Shown here in pieces: positions 1 through 7,896 of a stretch of DNA of 27,505 nt. Below the pieces are notes generated by a model, which worked only from the letters and a program-made list of their open reading frames with translations, did not search any database and was not told the origin of the DNA. The stretch comes from CAYLJJ01 sp964384025 (GTDB lineage: Bacteria; Myxococcota_A; Bradymonadia; UBA7976; UBA1532), in contig CAYLJJ010000090.1 in the NCBI GenBank assembly GCA_964384025.1, positions 1 to 27,505 of the forward strand, given 5' to 3'. The stretch's first letter is position 1. Every line of letters starts with the position of its first letter. The position numbers were made by a program, and so were the translations under genes.

Positions 1-914
1 GCCTGGAGATAATGGGGCAGAAGACGCTCAGGCAGGTTGTCTTGGTAAACCTCAGGATCTGAGAAGAAAGCTTTGAGTTCCTCTGGGAGTTTATTGAGGC
101 CCGCTCTCTTAAGCAGTTCTCGCAGCGCGAGGGCCACCTCTAGACACCGTTGAGGCCGCTCCCCCGGCTCTAGAGCCAGACAACTTTCGATGAGACGCGC
201 CATCTCCTTACCCGCTTGGGGCCTGCGCTGTAGGACAGGATCATAGCGCCCCTCGACCAGTCGCCTAAAGAGCGCCGCTGGATTGGGACCACTGAAGGGT
301 AAAGCCGCGCAGACCAGCCAATAGAGCACCGTGCCTGCACTGAAGATATCCGCGCTGGGTCCCAGTGGTTCCCCCTCTATCACCTCAGGTGCCATATGAG
401 CAGGAGAGCCCAGCATGGTTCCTGTGGCCGTGAGGGTCTCCATATCCACCATCTGAGCGATCCCAAAATCCATCAGCACGGGGGTCTCCATGCTGCGGAT
501 CATGATGTTCTCAGGCTTTACATCTCGATGGATGATGCCCGCGCTGTGGGCATGCTCCAGAGCCTCCAAGACAGGGATCATCAACAGAGCCGCCACCTCA
601 GCGTGCTTGATGGGGTGCTCCATCACAAACTGCCGTAGGGTAGGCCCGTCGATCAGCTCGGTGACGATATAAGCCTGATCGCTCTCCTCTGAGGAGAAAT
701 CGTAGACCTCAACGATATAGGGGTGGTGAAAGCGCGCAACAGCGCGGGCCTCTCGGGAGAAGCGCGCCCGAGCTTGAGGGCGATTGGCCAGATGAGGGTG
801 GAGCATCTTGAGGGCGACGGGACGATCCAGCACCGGGTCATGGGCTTGGTAGACGACCGACATCCCTCCGCGCCCCAACTCATCAGCGATCTGATAGCGT
901 CCCATCCTCTTCAT
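1..914 (-). CDS. Hanks-type Ser/Thr protein kinase, C-terminus outside window
   Basis: Reading the minus strand from ATG 914 gives an open frame to the window edge (304 codons, no stop), so the gene is cut off. It is a eukaryotic-like Ser/Thr kinase. Seen directly: glycine-rich loop GRGGMSVVY (residues 14-22), catalytic Lys36 in VALKML, catalytic loop HRDVKPEN (129-136), DFG at 149-151, and SPAHMAPE closing the activation segment (170-177). All residues needed for phosphotransfer are present, so it should be active. No membrane segment lies in the visible part, and the kinase domain ends near residue 265. ATG 905 is an alternative start; AAGAGG directly before it is too close to serve as its ribosome site. 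The gene is divergent from a receiver-domain gene across a 123-bp gap. Substrate and any C-terminal sensor domain cannot be seen. Confidence 0.93.
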   Translation of the reverse strand, partial: MKRMGRYQIADELGRGGMSVVYQAHDPVLDRPVALKMLHPHLANRPQARARFSREARAVARFHHPYIVEVYDFSSEESDQAYIVTELIDGPTLRQFVMEHPIKHAEVAALLMIPVLEALEHAHSAGIIHRDVKPENIMIRSMETPVLMDFGIAQMVDMETLTATGTMLGSPAHMAPEVIEGEPLGPSADIFSAGTVLYWLVCAALPFSGPNPAALFRRLVEGRYDPVLQRRPQAGKEMARLIESCLALEPGERPQRCLEVALALRELLKRAGLNKLPEELKAFFSDPEVYQDNLPERLLPHYLQ

Positions 915-1037
915 CGGGAGTCATTGTAGTGCCTTGGAGGGCGCAGGACCATCACGAGGCTCAAGTTATTGCTTTACAGCGCCCCTTGACCAAGCGAGCA
1001 TCCTCGCAGCTGAGGTCAGAAGGGAGCGTACGCGTTC

Positions 1038-1430
1038 ATGGCGGAGAAGAAAAAGATCATGGTGGTAGAAGATGAACAGCATGTTCGTCTCTTGGTGAGC
1101 CGCCTTCTGAGCAAGAACGAGTTTGAGGTGAAGGGCGTCGAGGATGGCCTCGCTGCGCTCCATGAACTGGAGATCTTTCATCCTGATCTGATCATCTCTG
1201 ACATCATGATGCCCAACCTGGATGGGCTCCAGCTCCTCAAGGCCCTGCGTAATCTCCGTGAGACTCGCTCAATTCCTGTCATCTTTCTGACCGCCAAGAG
1301 CGATCCACTCTCGATGATCGAGGGGATCAACGCGGGGGCCAAGTTCTATATCACCAAGCCTTTCCAGATTGAGGATGTACTCAACAAGGTCAACAAGGTC
1401 CTCGGAGATCGAGGGCTGCGGATGGACTAG
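1038..1430 (+). CDS. Single-domain response regulator (CheY-like receiver)
   Basis: This is a 130-residue protein consisting of one receiver domain with no output domain. The acidic pocket is E11/D12, the phospho-acceptor is D55 in ISDIMMP, the switch Thr is T85 in FLTAK, and the conserved Lys is K107 in YITKPF, so it should accept phosphate from a histidine kinase. The charged N-terminus (MAEKKK) and short tail are typical of stand-alone receivers that work by protein contact. AAGGGAG lies about 11 bases before the ATG. The gene is divergent from the Ser/Thr kinase and convergent with the OmpA-like gene, only 3 bases from its stop. No cognate histidine kinase is present in the window. Whether it works with the neighbouring Ser/Thr kinase is inference. 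Confidence 0.93.
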   Translation: MAEKKKIMVVEDEQHVRLLVSRLLSKNEFEVKGVEDGLAALHELEIFHPDLIISDIMMPNLDGLQLLKALRNLRETRSIPVIFLTAKSDPLSMIEGINAGAKFYITKPFQIEDVLNKVNKVLGDRGLRMD

Positions 1431-1433
1431 GAT

Positions 1434-2555
1434 CTAGTTCAGGCGGGGGCGCAGAAAGACTAAGTTGACGCGGCGGTTCTGAGCCCGCCCGCTCTTGCTG
1501 GAGTTGTCAGATACCGGTTGTTCATCCCCCAGGCCCAGAGCTGAGAGGCGCGCAGCAGAGATCCCCTGTTGACTCAAGAAGAGCAACACCGCTTGGGCTC
1601 GGGCCTCACTCAGCTTGAGGTTACGGGCGCTCCGTCCCCGGTTATCGGTGTGGCCCTCTACAATGATACGAAAATCTGGGTTTTCTTTAGCGATGAGGGC
1701 GCTCTGTTTAACGCTCCCCAGCTTGCCCGCCAGGATCTTGGTCTTTCTTGAAGCGAAGAGCCCCCGCAGGGTGAGGATCAAGCCACGGCGTTCAATGCGA
1801 GCCTCAACCCCCTCCAGAGCTTCACCTTTACCGAGCATCGCCTTCATACGCTGATCGATGTTGTGTATCTTCTGCTCACGCTCAAAGAGAGGACGAGCCT
1901 TGAGGCTCGCCGCCTCGGCGTCCTTGATCACCAACACAGCGATCCTTTCGGTCTCTTTGTAGCGTCCCCCCTGAAAAGCATCCAGGGCCATCTTGAGCGC
2001 GGCTTGAGCTTTATTAAATCCGCCAGGGGCGTGACGAGCGGCTTCTAGAGCCTCAGCTTCTTTGAGTTTGAGGGCAGCGGCGTCCAATTGCGCCTTAGCC
2101 CCAGCCGCTCTACGCTCCTCACCCGCCTGCTTCTCCGCCTCTGAGAGCCGTCTTTGCATGTTAAGCAGCCGCTCCTGTCGGGAGATGGCATCCAGGGCGG
2201 TGCTTTTGCGTCGCCTTGCATCGCTGAGCTTCTCTTGGGCGAGGCGCAGTCGATTTTGGCTGACCCGTAGGGTATCGGCGAACTCCTTCTGCTGGATCCG
2301 CGCAGTAGCGGTGCGCCAGATAATCGTGCCCAGGCGGGTAAAGAGCAGAGAGCGCTCAGGATCTCCATCTTGGTGGCTCGTGAGGGCTCGTTGATAGGCA
2401 GCATCTGCTTCTTTGTGAAGGTTGGGGAGCTGCTCGCGCAGAGCGACGGTATACTCTCCGGCGCGCAGCTGCTCCAGCGCCACCAGCTCAGCGGTTTTGG
2501 GAGGAGCGCCACAACCAACGAACAGAAACGCAAAAGTCCAGGGTAGGGTTCTCAT
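1434..2555 (-). CDS. OmpA-family lipoprotein with coiled-coil N-terminal region
   Basis: This is a 373-residue outer-membrane lipoprotein that probably binds peptidoglycan. It begins with a short signal ending in FLFVGC, a lipobox with Cys15 as the acylated residue. Residues about 25-230 are charged, Ala/Glu/Lys-rich helix and coiled coil, of the kind seen in DUF4398-like envelope proteins (family assignment tentative). Residues about 265-370 form an OmpA C-terminal domain with the recognisable EGHTDNRG motif and a closing NRRVNLVF. In this family the domain holds diaminopimelate and tethers the outer membrane to the wall. The gene starts 3 bases after the stop of the upstream small secreted protein, so the two are probably cotranscribed; a run of G just before that stop could act as its ribosome site. 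Confidence 0.88.
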   Translation of the reverse strand: MRTLPWTFAFLFVGCGAPPKTAELVALEQLRAGEYTVALREQLPNLHKEADAAYQRALTSHQDGDPERSLLFTRLGTIIWRTATARIQQKEFADTLRVSQNRLRLAQEKLSDARRRKSTALDAISRQERLLNMQRRLSEAEKQAGEERRAAGAKAQLDAAALKLKEAEALEAARHAPGGFNKAQAALKMALDAFQGGRYKETERIAVLVIKDAEAASLKARPLFEREQKIHNIDQRMKAMLGKGEALEGVEARIERRGLILTLRGLFASRKTKILAGKLGSVKQSALIAKENPDFRIIVEGHTDNRGRSARNLKLSEARAQAVLLFLSQQGISAARLSALGLGDEQPVSDNSSKSGRAQNRRVNLVFLRPRLN

Positions 2556-2558
2556 CTC

Positions 2559-2978
2559 TCACCCCCCCTTCTTCTCTGGATTCTGCTCCAGCTCTCGCAG
2601 CTTCTGCTCTAAGCCAAAGGCCTCCTCGGTGAGCGCCGACGCCTCCTTCTCGCGGCTCTCCGCCTCCGCAGCACCCTCTTTGGCAGCCAGCTCGGCATCA
2701 GCGCGATCCAGGAGGGCGTGAATCAGCCGAGATTGAGCGCGGATCTTTTGAAGGCTGCGTTGTAGATCCTTCTCCTCCTCCTGCTTTAGATAAGCTCGCG
2801 CCATCCCCAACCAGGCTCTGAGGGTGCCGATCTCACTGACCACATCTCGGCGTGCATCTCGCTGCTCAAAGGCTTGAGCGCGGGCCTCATAGTGAGCGAT
2901 TAACTCTTTGGGTGCCCTCTTCTGGGCTTGAGCGGGGAGAGCCGCCAGGAGGAGCAAACAGAGAAGGGATCGAATCAT
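2559..2978 (-). CDS. Small secreted coiled-coil protein
   Basis: This 139-residue protein has a clear Sec signal peptide: MIRS, a Leu/Ala core, then a cut after AQA near residue 18. The rest is almost entirely charged helix rich in Ala, Glu, Arg and Leu, with heptad-like spacing and no catalytic motif. AAGAGG sits 6 bases before the ATG. It lies between prkA (33-bp gap) and the OmpA-like lipoprotein gene (3-bp gap) on the same strand, which suggests a periplasmic partner of the latter, perhaps through coiled-coil pairing. The function is not recognised, but the residue pattern resembles the helical part of the downstream lipoprotein, so a shared ancestry or structural role is possible. Confidence 0.75.
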   Translation of the reverse strand: MIRSLLCLLLLAALPAQAQKRAPKELIAHYEARAQAFEQRDARRDVVSEIGTLRAWLGMARAYLKQEEEKDLQRSLQKIRAQSRLIHALLDRADAELAAKEGAAEAESREKEASALTEEAFGLEQKLRELEQNPEKKGG

Positions 2979-3011
2979 CTGGAACCTCTTGATGGACTAG
3001 GGAATTTCAAC

Positions 3012-5213
3012 TCACGGACCCTCAGGGCGCTTCTTAAGGAGGAAGCCGATCACCTCCACAGCACAGGCTCTCTGAAGACCTTGCTCAGTCTCTAAGCGCT
3101 CCAGGATAGACTCGATTTGGGCTCTACGTGCTGAGGGAAGCTGCTGAGCCCCCTCCACCAGGAAACGAAGAAGATCTCGTTTAAGGATGTTGGCCTCGGC
3201 GCGCTTCTCCTCATAATAGCTGGACTCTAGAAGGCTCAGCTGCTGAGAAAAGATCTGGGGGTACTCTAGGGGGGCTTTGGGGTTGTCCATCCGCCAAGCG
3301 GCGATACGATGGATGATCCCAGGACGATGCTTGCCAGGGTTCTCAACCTTTAGGCGAAGCTCTACCCCCTTCATGAGGGCCTCATCTGGAGGCTCATAGG
3401 CTCCTGTCATCGGGTTGAGGCGCTTCTCCTTCTTGACGAAGAAGGTGACATGTTCGACATAGCGCGCCAAGAGGGCCTCGGTAGCCTCCTCATTGACCAG
3501 ACCCATCGCGCGGTTGAGGCTCTCCTCCAGCAGGTCAAGGTACCACTCCTCTAGGCTACGGCGCAGCGACTCTAAGCGGTGGTACTCTCCATCGGGCTTT
3601 TGGCGCAGGAACTCATAAAGAGAGCTTTGCTTACAGAGCTGATCGATCTCTTGGAGAACCCGCATGGGGCTCAGACAACCCTTATGGCTATGGCGGGTCG
3701 CCAACAGCAACAGGTTCTTCAGCTCTCGGGGGCTGGCGCCTAAGCTGCCCTCATAATCTGCCTGATTTTTACGCTCTTTGTAGAGGGTGGGGATCATCGC
3801 TTTGAGGCGAACTTGTAGATCTCGCCCCAGCCCCTCTGGGACACGCCCCTCTGCATAGAGCAGGGCCTTTTGTAGAGGTGTTAGGCGCCCCAACATCGGG
3901 CGAAGAGCGCGGGGATGCCGCTCGCTGCGGGGACGCTCCAAGCGGGTCAGCACCGCCCAGAGCGCGGCCACCTCAGCTACCAGAGGAGAGAGAGGCAGCG
4001 CAGCCGCCTCAAGTTGCTCTCTGTAGATCTGCTTCTCCTGTTGATAATCCAGGAGATAGGGGACTGGGATCAGCTCGATACGTGCCTTGAAACTGGCGAA
4101 GTCAGGCATCTCCTTAAAGGCTGCCAGGAGGCGGGCATTACAGCTCCCGATGAAGACCATATCCAGGAAGAGGTTTGTCGTCTCTAGCCTGACCTCGCCA
4201 TGCTCACAGGTGGAGAGGAGATATTTAAAAGCCTCAACTGGGCGCTTAAGGAGATCGTTGTATTCGATCAACCCTCGGTTGGCCGCGACCAGATCACCCA
4301 TCGGCTCAAAGAGGGTCAAGTTCTGCAAGCTGGGAGGCAGGGCGCTCAGGCTGCGATCGGCCGTGAGCTGACGTACTGTAGCGTCCACTCGCATCTGTGG
4401 ATCAACGGTGACCGCGGCTTGACGATAACGACTGGAGATATAGAAGCGCTCTACCTGTACATGCTTGAAGACCTCTTCCAAATCTCCTCGGTAGGCCCTC
4501 AAGAGGGCCTCAAAGATCTCTCGAGACTTGGGGTTCAGTTCCCCTTCAGAGATCACCTTTGGGAGCTGAACATCAGGGCCTACGCAGTGGTGGATAAAGC
4601 GTAGGCGCTCCTCCTTTGGCAGGAGCAGCAGTGGATGATCCCGTGTTTCTACGCGGAGGCGAGCGTCGATATCTCCCTCAGCGAGGTGAGCATAGCTCTC
4701 AAGCTGCGCCAGCCCTCTCGACTTAGCGAAGCCGATGTTGCCACGCTCTAGGCGAACTGAAGGAAAGACCCAGTTAAAGCTAAAAAGCGCCCCCTCAGCT
4801 TGGTGGCTGTAATCCTCCAGGCCACGAAAGAGACAGGAGATAAAGCTGGACTTAGCGCTGCCGTTGGGGCCGTGCAGGAGGATCAGGCGATCCACCCGCC
4901 CCGCCTGGACAAAGCCCTCCAGCAACTCAAAGAGCGCCTGCTGAACGGACTCCTGCCCAGCCAGGGCGTTGCGACCTCGATCAAAGGGGCAGTCAAAGAG
5001 ACGATAGCGTGTAAAACGCCCATAGGGGCGCTCCAGGATCTCCTTTCCATAAAAGAGGAGAGCATCTCGAAGGTAACGCGCTGAGTCTCTGAGCTGAGGA
5101 GCAGGATCAGCCTTGACTTCATCTAGATACTCAGAGAAGGAAAGCAGGGAGCGTTCCGCTGTAAAGCGTGTCTGAGCGCGTTGAACGAGCCCCTCTAGGA
5201 AAGCTTTGGACAC
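3012..5213 (-). CDS. prkA: PrkA-family serine protein kinase (AAA+ ATPase)
   Basis: This 733-residue cytoplasmic protein is a PrkA/YeaG-family member: an N-terminal AAA_PrkA ATPase followed by the PrkA C-terminal region. A phosphate-binding loop GPNGSAKS occupies residues 115-122. Family-typical segments follow, including RDHPLLLLP, GDLVAANRGLIEYNDLLK and PVEAFKYLL, then the segment FIGSCNARLLAAFK. The length is somewhat above the usual 630-690. The start is GTG 5213, supported by AAAGGGG eight bases upstream. Family members phosphorylate targets during starvation, sporulation or nitrogen stress, and AAA+ protease activity has also been reported for B. subtilis PrkA. Normally the gene is followed by yeaH (DUF444) and spoVR; neither is here. 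Instead it sits 18 bp after a lipoprotein gene and 33 bp before a secreted coiled-coil gene, implying a link to the envelope. Confidence 0.9.
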   Translation of the reverse strand: MSKAFLEGLVQRAQTRFTAERSLLSFSEYLDEVKADPAPQLRDSARYLRDALLFYGKEILERPYGRFTRYRLFDCPFDRGRNALAGQESVQQALFELLEGFVQAGRVDRLILLHGPNGSAKSSFISCLFRGLEDYSHQAEGALFSFNWVFPSVRLERGNIGFAKSRGLAQLESYAHLAEGDIDARLRVETRDHPLLLLPKEERLRFIHHCVGPDVQLPKVISEGELNPKSREIFEALLRAYRGDLEEVFKHVQVERFYISSRYRQAAVTVDPQMRVDATVRQLTADRSLSALPPSLQNLTLFEPMGDLVAANRGLIEYNDLLKRPVEAFKYLLSTCEHGEVRLETTNLFLDMVFIGSCNARLLAAFKEMPDFASFKARIELIPVPYLLDYQQEKQIYREQLEAAALPLSPLVAEVAALWAVLTRLERPRSERHPRALRPMLGRLTPLQKALLYAEGRVPEGLGRDLQVRLKAMIPTLYKERKNQADYEGSLGASPRELKNLLLLATRHSHKGCLSPMRVLQEIDQLCKQSSLYEFLRQKPDGEYHRLESLRRSLEEWYLDLLEESLNRAMGLVNEEATEALLARYVEHVTFFVKKEKRLNPMTGAYEPPDEALMKGVELRLKVENPGKHRPGIIHRIAAWRMDNPKAPLEYPQIFSQQLSLLESSYYEEKRAEANILKRDLLRFLVEGAQQLPSARRAQIESILERLETEQGLQRACAVEVIGFLLKKRPEGP

Positions 5214-5231
5214 AATAAAAACCCCTTTGAG

Positions 5232-5675
5232 CTACTGAACTTGAAGCCCCCAGGAGAGCTCAAGTCCTCGGATGAGCTTACAGGACTGATCGTTACAGAC
5301 ACTGAAATCGGCCAGCGCCTCGAGCTTAACCCGCCCTGAGACATTTGGGGTCAGGCTCAGGGGGAACTCTAGGGCACTCTCATTGAGCTTAACGTCAGCG
5401 ACCTTCAGCTCCTCTTTGGCGACCTTCCAATCTGTGCCTGGCTTGAGCTTCAGTTTGACAGGAAACTCCTTGTTCATCTTAAAGCCTGCGCCGGGGGTCA
5501 CCTTAAGGAGCGCGTTCCCCGGCTCTCCCTTCTTCAGCGTTCCAGGCTTGAACTCTAGGCTGTAATGCTCAGTCTTGGAGTCGCCCTCTGACTTGGACAC
5601 CTCATCGGTGGTTGATTTGCGACCGTCACAGGCGCTCAGGAGAAAGAGAAACAGGAAGATGTTTAGGACTCTCAT
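5232..5675 (-). CDS. Lipoprotein with DsbD alpha-domain-like fold
   Basis: This 147-residue protein has a lipoprotein signal ending LLSAC, with Cys16 as the lipidated residue. A charged linker follows, then about 110 residues of alternating beta strands. Near the end is CNDQSC (Cys127 and Cys132). A Cys-x4-Cys pair at this point in a beta-sandwich, plus the segment FKMNKEFPVKLK, resembles the N-terminal (alpha) domain of DsbD, which passes electrons to periplasmic thiol proteins. That assignment is inference from pattern. No DsbD membrane domain is nearby, so it may be a free-standing reductant relay or a non-redox relative. AGGAA lies just upstream of ATG 5675. The gene leads the run into prkA with an 18-bp gap. 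Confidence 0.72.
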   Translation of the reverse strand: MRVLNIFLFLFLLSACDGRKSTTDEVSKSEGDSKTEHYSLEFKPGTLKKGEPGNALLKVTPGAGFKMNKEFPVKLKLKPGTDWKVAKEELKVADVKLNESALEFPLSLTPNVSGRVKLEALADFSVCNDQSCKLIRGLELSWGLQVQ

Positions 5676-5782
5676 GCTGATTCCTGAAGATCATTTTCTC
5701 CGAGATAGCACCCGGCTTGCAGGAATGCAACGCGCTGGATCCGCTCTGAAGCGCCCGGCTTTCTGAAGAAGGGCTCCCTTCC

Positions 5783-7012
5783 TTACAGCTCCTTAGACAC
5801 AGCCTCCATCATCGCTCCTAAAGCAGCGCCCAGATCGGCGATGGGAGAGTCTTTCCCTAGACTGACCCAACGACCATCACGGATCTGAATCGCCTCGGCC
5901 ATCTTCTCAGCAACCTTATGTTGGAGTTCATAGCGACGCAGTTCATCAGACTTGGACTCTTCAATTTGCGCTAGGCTAAGGCCCTGATCCCGCTTCGCTT
6001 CAGCTCGTCGTCGGAGGCCCTCTAACTCTCTGGCCAGCTCCAACTCCAGTCGCGCTTGCTGGGCCTCAGCTTGGAGCAGTTGAGAACTCTCTTCATAGAG
6101 GGCTCGCTCTCTACTCATCTCCAGGCGTGATTGATAGAGGGCATGTTCTTGAGCGCTGCTCTCTAAGTTCAGAGCGTGTTGCCGTTGAGCTTCATCTCCC
6201 TTTAGAGCTTGCTCCTTCTCCCTCGCTTTCGCCCTCTGCTTGAGCTGCTCCAACTCCAGCTCCAGACGCTGGGCCTCCTGAACGCGCTTGAAGGCGAGTT
6301 CCTTTTGGCTGAACTCGAGTTGAAGATCGAGGCGGGTTCGAGCGATGCGATCTTCTGACTCCAGTCGTGTTTGCTCAGCCTGCTCTCGGATCTTTGCGTT
6401 CTCTTCTACTGAAAGATCTTGGAGCAGATCCTCGGAGACAGGTCGAGCCTGAAGCAGTTGAAGCTGATCAACCCGAGCGCCCATGGAGTTCATCGCAGCC
6501 TCAAGAGCGAGGTGCAGCTGCGCTTTGAACTTCTCCTGTCCCAAGAGAAGTTCCTGTAGGCCAAAGGATGCAGCTTCATTCTGAACACTGGCAATAATCA
6601 ACTGCTGGAGAGCTTTGTGCTGAGCTCCCGTGAGCAGGTGCTTGGGGTGCTTAAGTCCAGGGGGAGGGTGTTCAAGATCAGCCAAGCCCAGTTTCTGGAA
6701 GGCTTGAAAAGGAGCACCCTCTTCTGAGGAGACCGACCAGAAGATAAAACCCTCCAGGTGGAGGTTGAGCTTCTCGGAGCTGAGGACCTCAACGCTGAAG
6801 CTTACCCGTTGCATGGTTGAGGAGAAGCGAACCACGAGATCTCCAGGCCAGCGCCAGAGATGTACGCCGATGCCCGCGTCTAGGACCTTGCCTTGTCGAA
6901 TTCGCAAGAGCCACTCATCTGGTTGAGCGATGATGAAGCGTCTGTAAGCCAGGAAGGATAAGATAAAGATGATCGGCGCAACGATTAAGATTGGGATCAG
7001 GGCAGGGGGCAT
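5783..7012 (-). CDS. SPFH/band-7 (flotillin-like) membrane protein
   Basis: The protein has 409 residues from ATG 7012. It begins with a hydrophobic segment (residues about 3-22) followed by YRRF, so it is anchored by one N-terminal helix. Residues about 25-190 match the SPFH layout: a short strand-rich region, including WLLRIRQGKV and GIGVHLWRWPGD, then an Ala/Gln-rich helix. Residues about 205-385 are an unbroken charged coiled coil with many Glu, Arg, Gln and Leu. The end is less charged. This is the architecture of flotillins, which organise membrane microdomains. A longer reading from TTG 7081 is possible, but AAGGAA eight bases before ATG 7012 favours the shorter form. It lies 107 bp upstream of the lipoprotein-prkA run on the same strand and may belong to the same unit. 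Confidence 0.8.
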   Translation of the reverse strand: MPPALIPILIVAPIIFILSFLAYRRFIIAQPDEWLLRIRQGKVLDAGIGVHLWRWPGDLVVRFSSTMQRVSFSVEVLSSEKLNLHLEGFIFWSVSSEEGAPFQAFQKLGLADLEHPPPGLKHPKHLLTGAQHKALQQLIIASVQNEAASFGLQELLLGQEKFKAQLHLALEAAMNSMGARVDQLQLLQARPVSEDLLQDLSVEENAKIREQAEQTRLESEDRIARTRLDLQLEFSQKELAFKRVQEAQRLELELEQLKQRAKAREKEQALKGDEAQRQHALNLESSAQEHALYQSRLEMSRERALYEESSQLLQAEAQQARLELELARELEGLRRRAEAKRDQGLSLAQIEESKSDELRRYELQHKVAEKMAEAIQIRDGRWVSLGKDSPIADLGAALGAMMEAVSKEL

Positions 7013-7020
7013 GAGAACTT

Positions 7021-7026
7021 TTCCTT
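7021..7026 (-). promoter_or_regulatory. Ribosome binding site fixing the SPFH start
   Basis: On the minus strand AAGGAA stands 8 bases before ATG 7012. The upstream alternative TTG 7081 has no comparable site, so this site decides the start. Confidence 0.6.
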
Positions 7027-7538
7027 GCTTGTCTATAAAGACCCTCTTTGCTTGATATAGACCAAGAGCACAAGACATCAAGATAGAAGTTTCCGTTCCG
7101 TCAGCTCCATCCTAAGCCTCCCAGCACTTGGGATACACAGCCTGAGATGTGGGGGTGTGAGAAGAAGACGTGAGGGGAGTTGCCTGCTGGGCGAGGTTGG
7201 TGTTTGGGTCGAGGCTAGGGCTTTCCACATACCCACTCGATCCGTATCCGATATTCCTATTTGGTATTAGGTGTTTAGCCAACCAACTTGTTCATCCATC
7301 CAACATCTTCAGCGGTTAGGCCAACACAGCTTTGCACCACCATAGTGTTGCTTGAACTCCGAATGAAAGGTGAGCGAGAACCAGGACGGAAGCTGCGATC
7401 GCAGACTGGCCAACAACCCAAACTCTGTGGTCGCTCCCTAACACGAGGGAGAAAAGAATGGCACGCACGAACCCCGATTGATTTAGAAGCTTACCTGCCA
7501 TTACAGACGGCAATAAACTTCATTTTGGCTAAGAACAG

Positions 7539-7550
7539 GCAGTATACTGC
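7539..7550. promoter_or_regulatory. Perfect 12-bp palindrome, possible operator
   Basis: GCAGTATACTGC is exactly self-complementary and lies in the AT-rich part of the gap upstream of the OMP-TPR operon. Its size and symmetry suit a dimeric repressor site, but no regulator is known for it. Confidence 0.3.
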
Positions 7551-7575
7551 TTTAGTATCGGCTGAATTCACGATT

Positions 7576-7589
7576 TTTTTGATCAAAAA
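7576..7589. promoter_or_regulatory. Perfect 14-bp palindrome, possible operator
   Basis: TTTTTGATCAAAAA is exactly self-complementary and lies 25 bases after the preceding palindrome. It could be a helix-turn-helix protein site or simply a chance feature of an AT-rich stretch. Confidence 0.28.
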
Positions 7590-7885
7590 GACAGCAATTT
7601 CGGCAATTTTGATAAGTTGATTGATAAATTAGAGATATTCATCATTAAATCTATCATTTATTCCATAATACCAGCTGCTCGCCCGTCGGATGCTAAAGTG
7701 CGCATATGCGAAGAGGCTAAACCTCAGCAAAAGTGAAGGGCTGCTCAGGAGGAAACTGTGCAGAGAAAGTGATCAGAACGATGAAATATTGAAGGCTCCA
7801 GAATCCTTCAGCGAAGCAGCACAACATTAAGACTCTAGAGCGGTTTTGAGATCGCGGCCCCTGTGATAAGAGATCTCAGCTCAAT

Positions 7886-7889
7886 GGAG
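7886..7889 (+). promoter_or_regulatory. Ribosome binding site supporting a TTG start
   Basis: GGAG is followed by 7 bases and then TTG 7897, the codon that begins a complete signal peptide. The nearby ATG 7884 and GTG 7893 are in another frame that soon stops, so TTG is the likely start. Confidence 0.5.
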
Positions 7890-7896
7890 TCTGTGA

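Larger units (their letters stand above)
7013..7896. other. Long intergenic region, partly AT-rich
   Basis: About 880 bases lie between two divergent genes with no convincing gene. Short open frames (for example 7288-7620 plus, 7316-7513 minus) have no recognisable family, poor ribosome sites and atypical composition. The stretch 7500-7680 is markedly AT-rich compared with the surroundings. It contains perfect palindromes at 7539-7550, 7576-7589 and 7701-7710. It must hold promoters for the SPFH gene (leftward) and the OMP-TPR operon (rightward), but I could not place convincing -35/-10 pairs. No tRNA or riboswitch consensus was seen. Confidence 0.6.

Noticed and set aside
5768..5781. Perfect GAAGGG/CCCTTC hairpin just after the SPFH gene stop
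   Set aside because: The loop is very short, there is no following T-tract, and the next gene on the strand is only 107 bp away, so a terminator call is not supported.
7315..7443. GTTAGGCC near 7315 and CCCTAAC near 7436, suggestive of integron attC core sites
   Set aside because: The order and spacing are wrong for one attC site, the arms between them do not fold into the expected stem, and there is no integrase or cassette gene.
7288..7620. Plus-strand open frame of 110 codons in the long gap
   Set aside because: No family resemblance, no good ribosome site, and the end of the frame is simply the AT-rich stretch.
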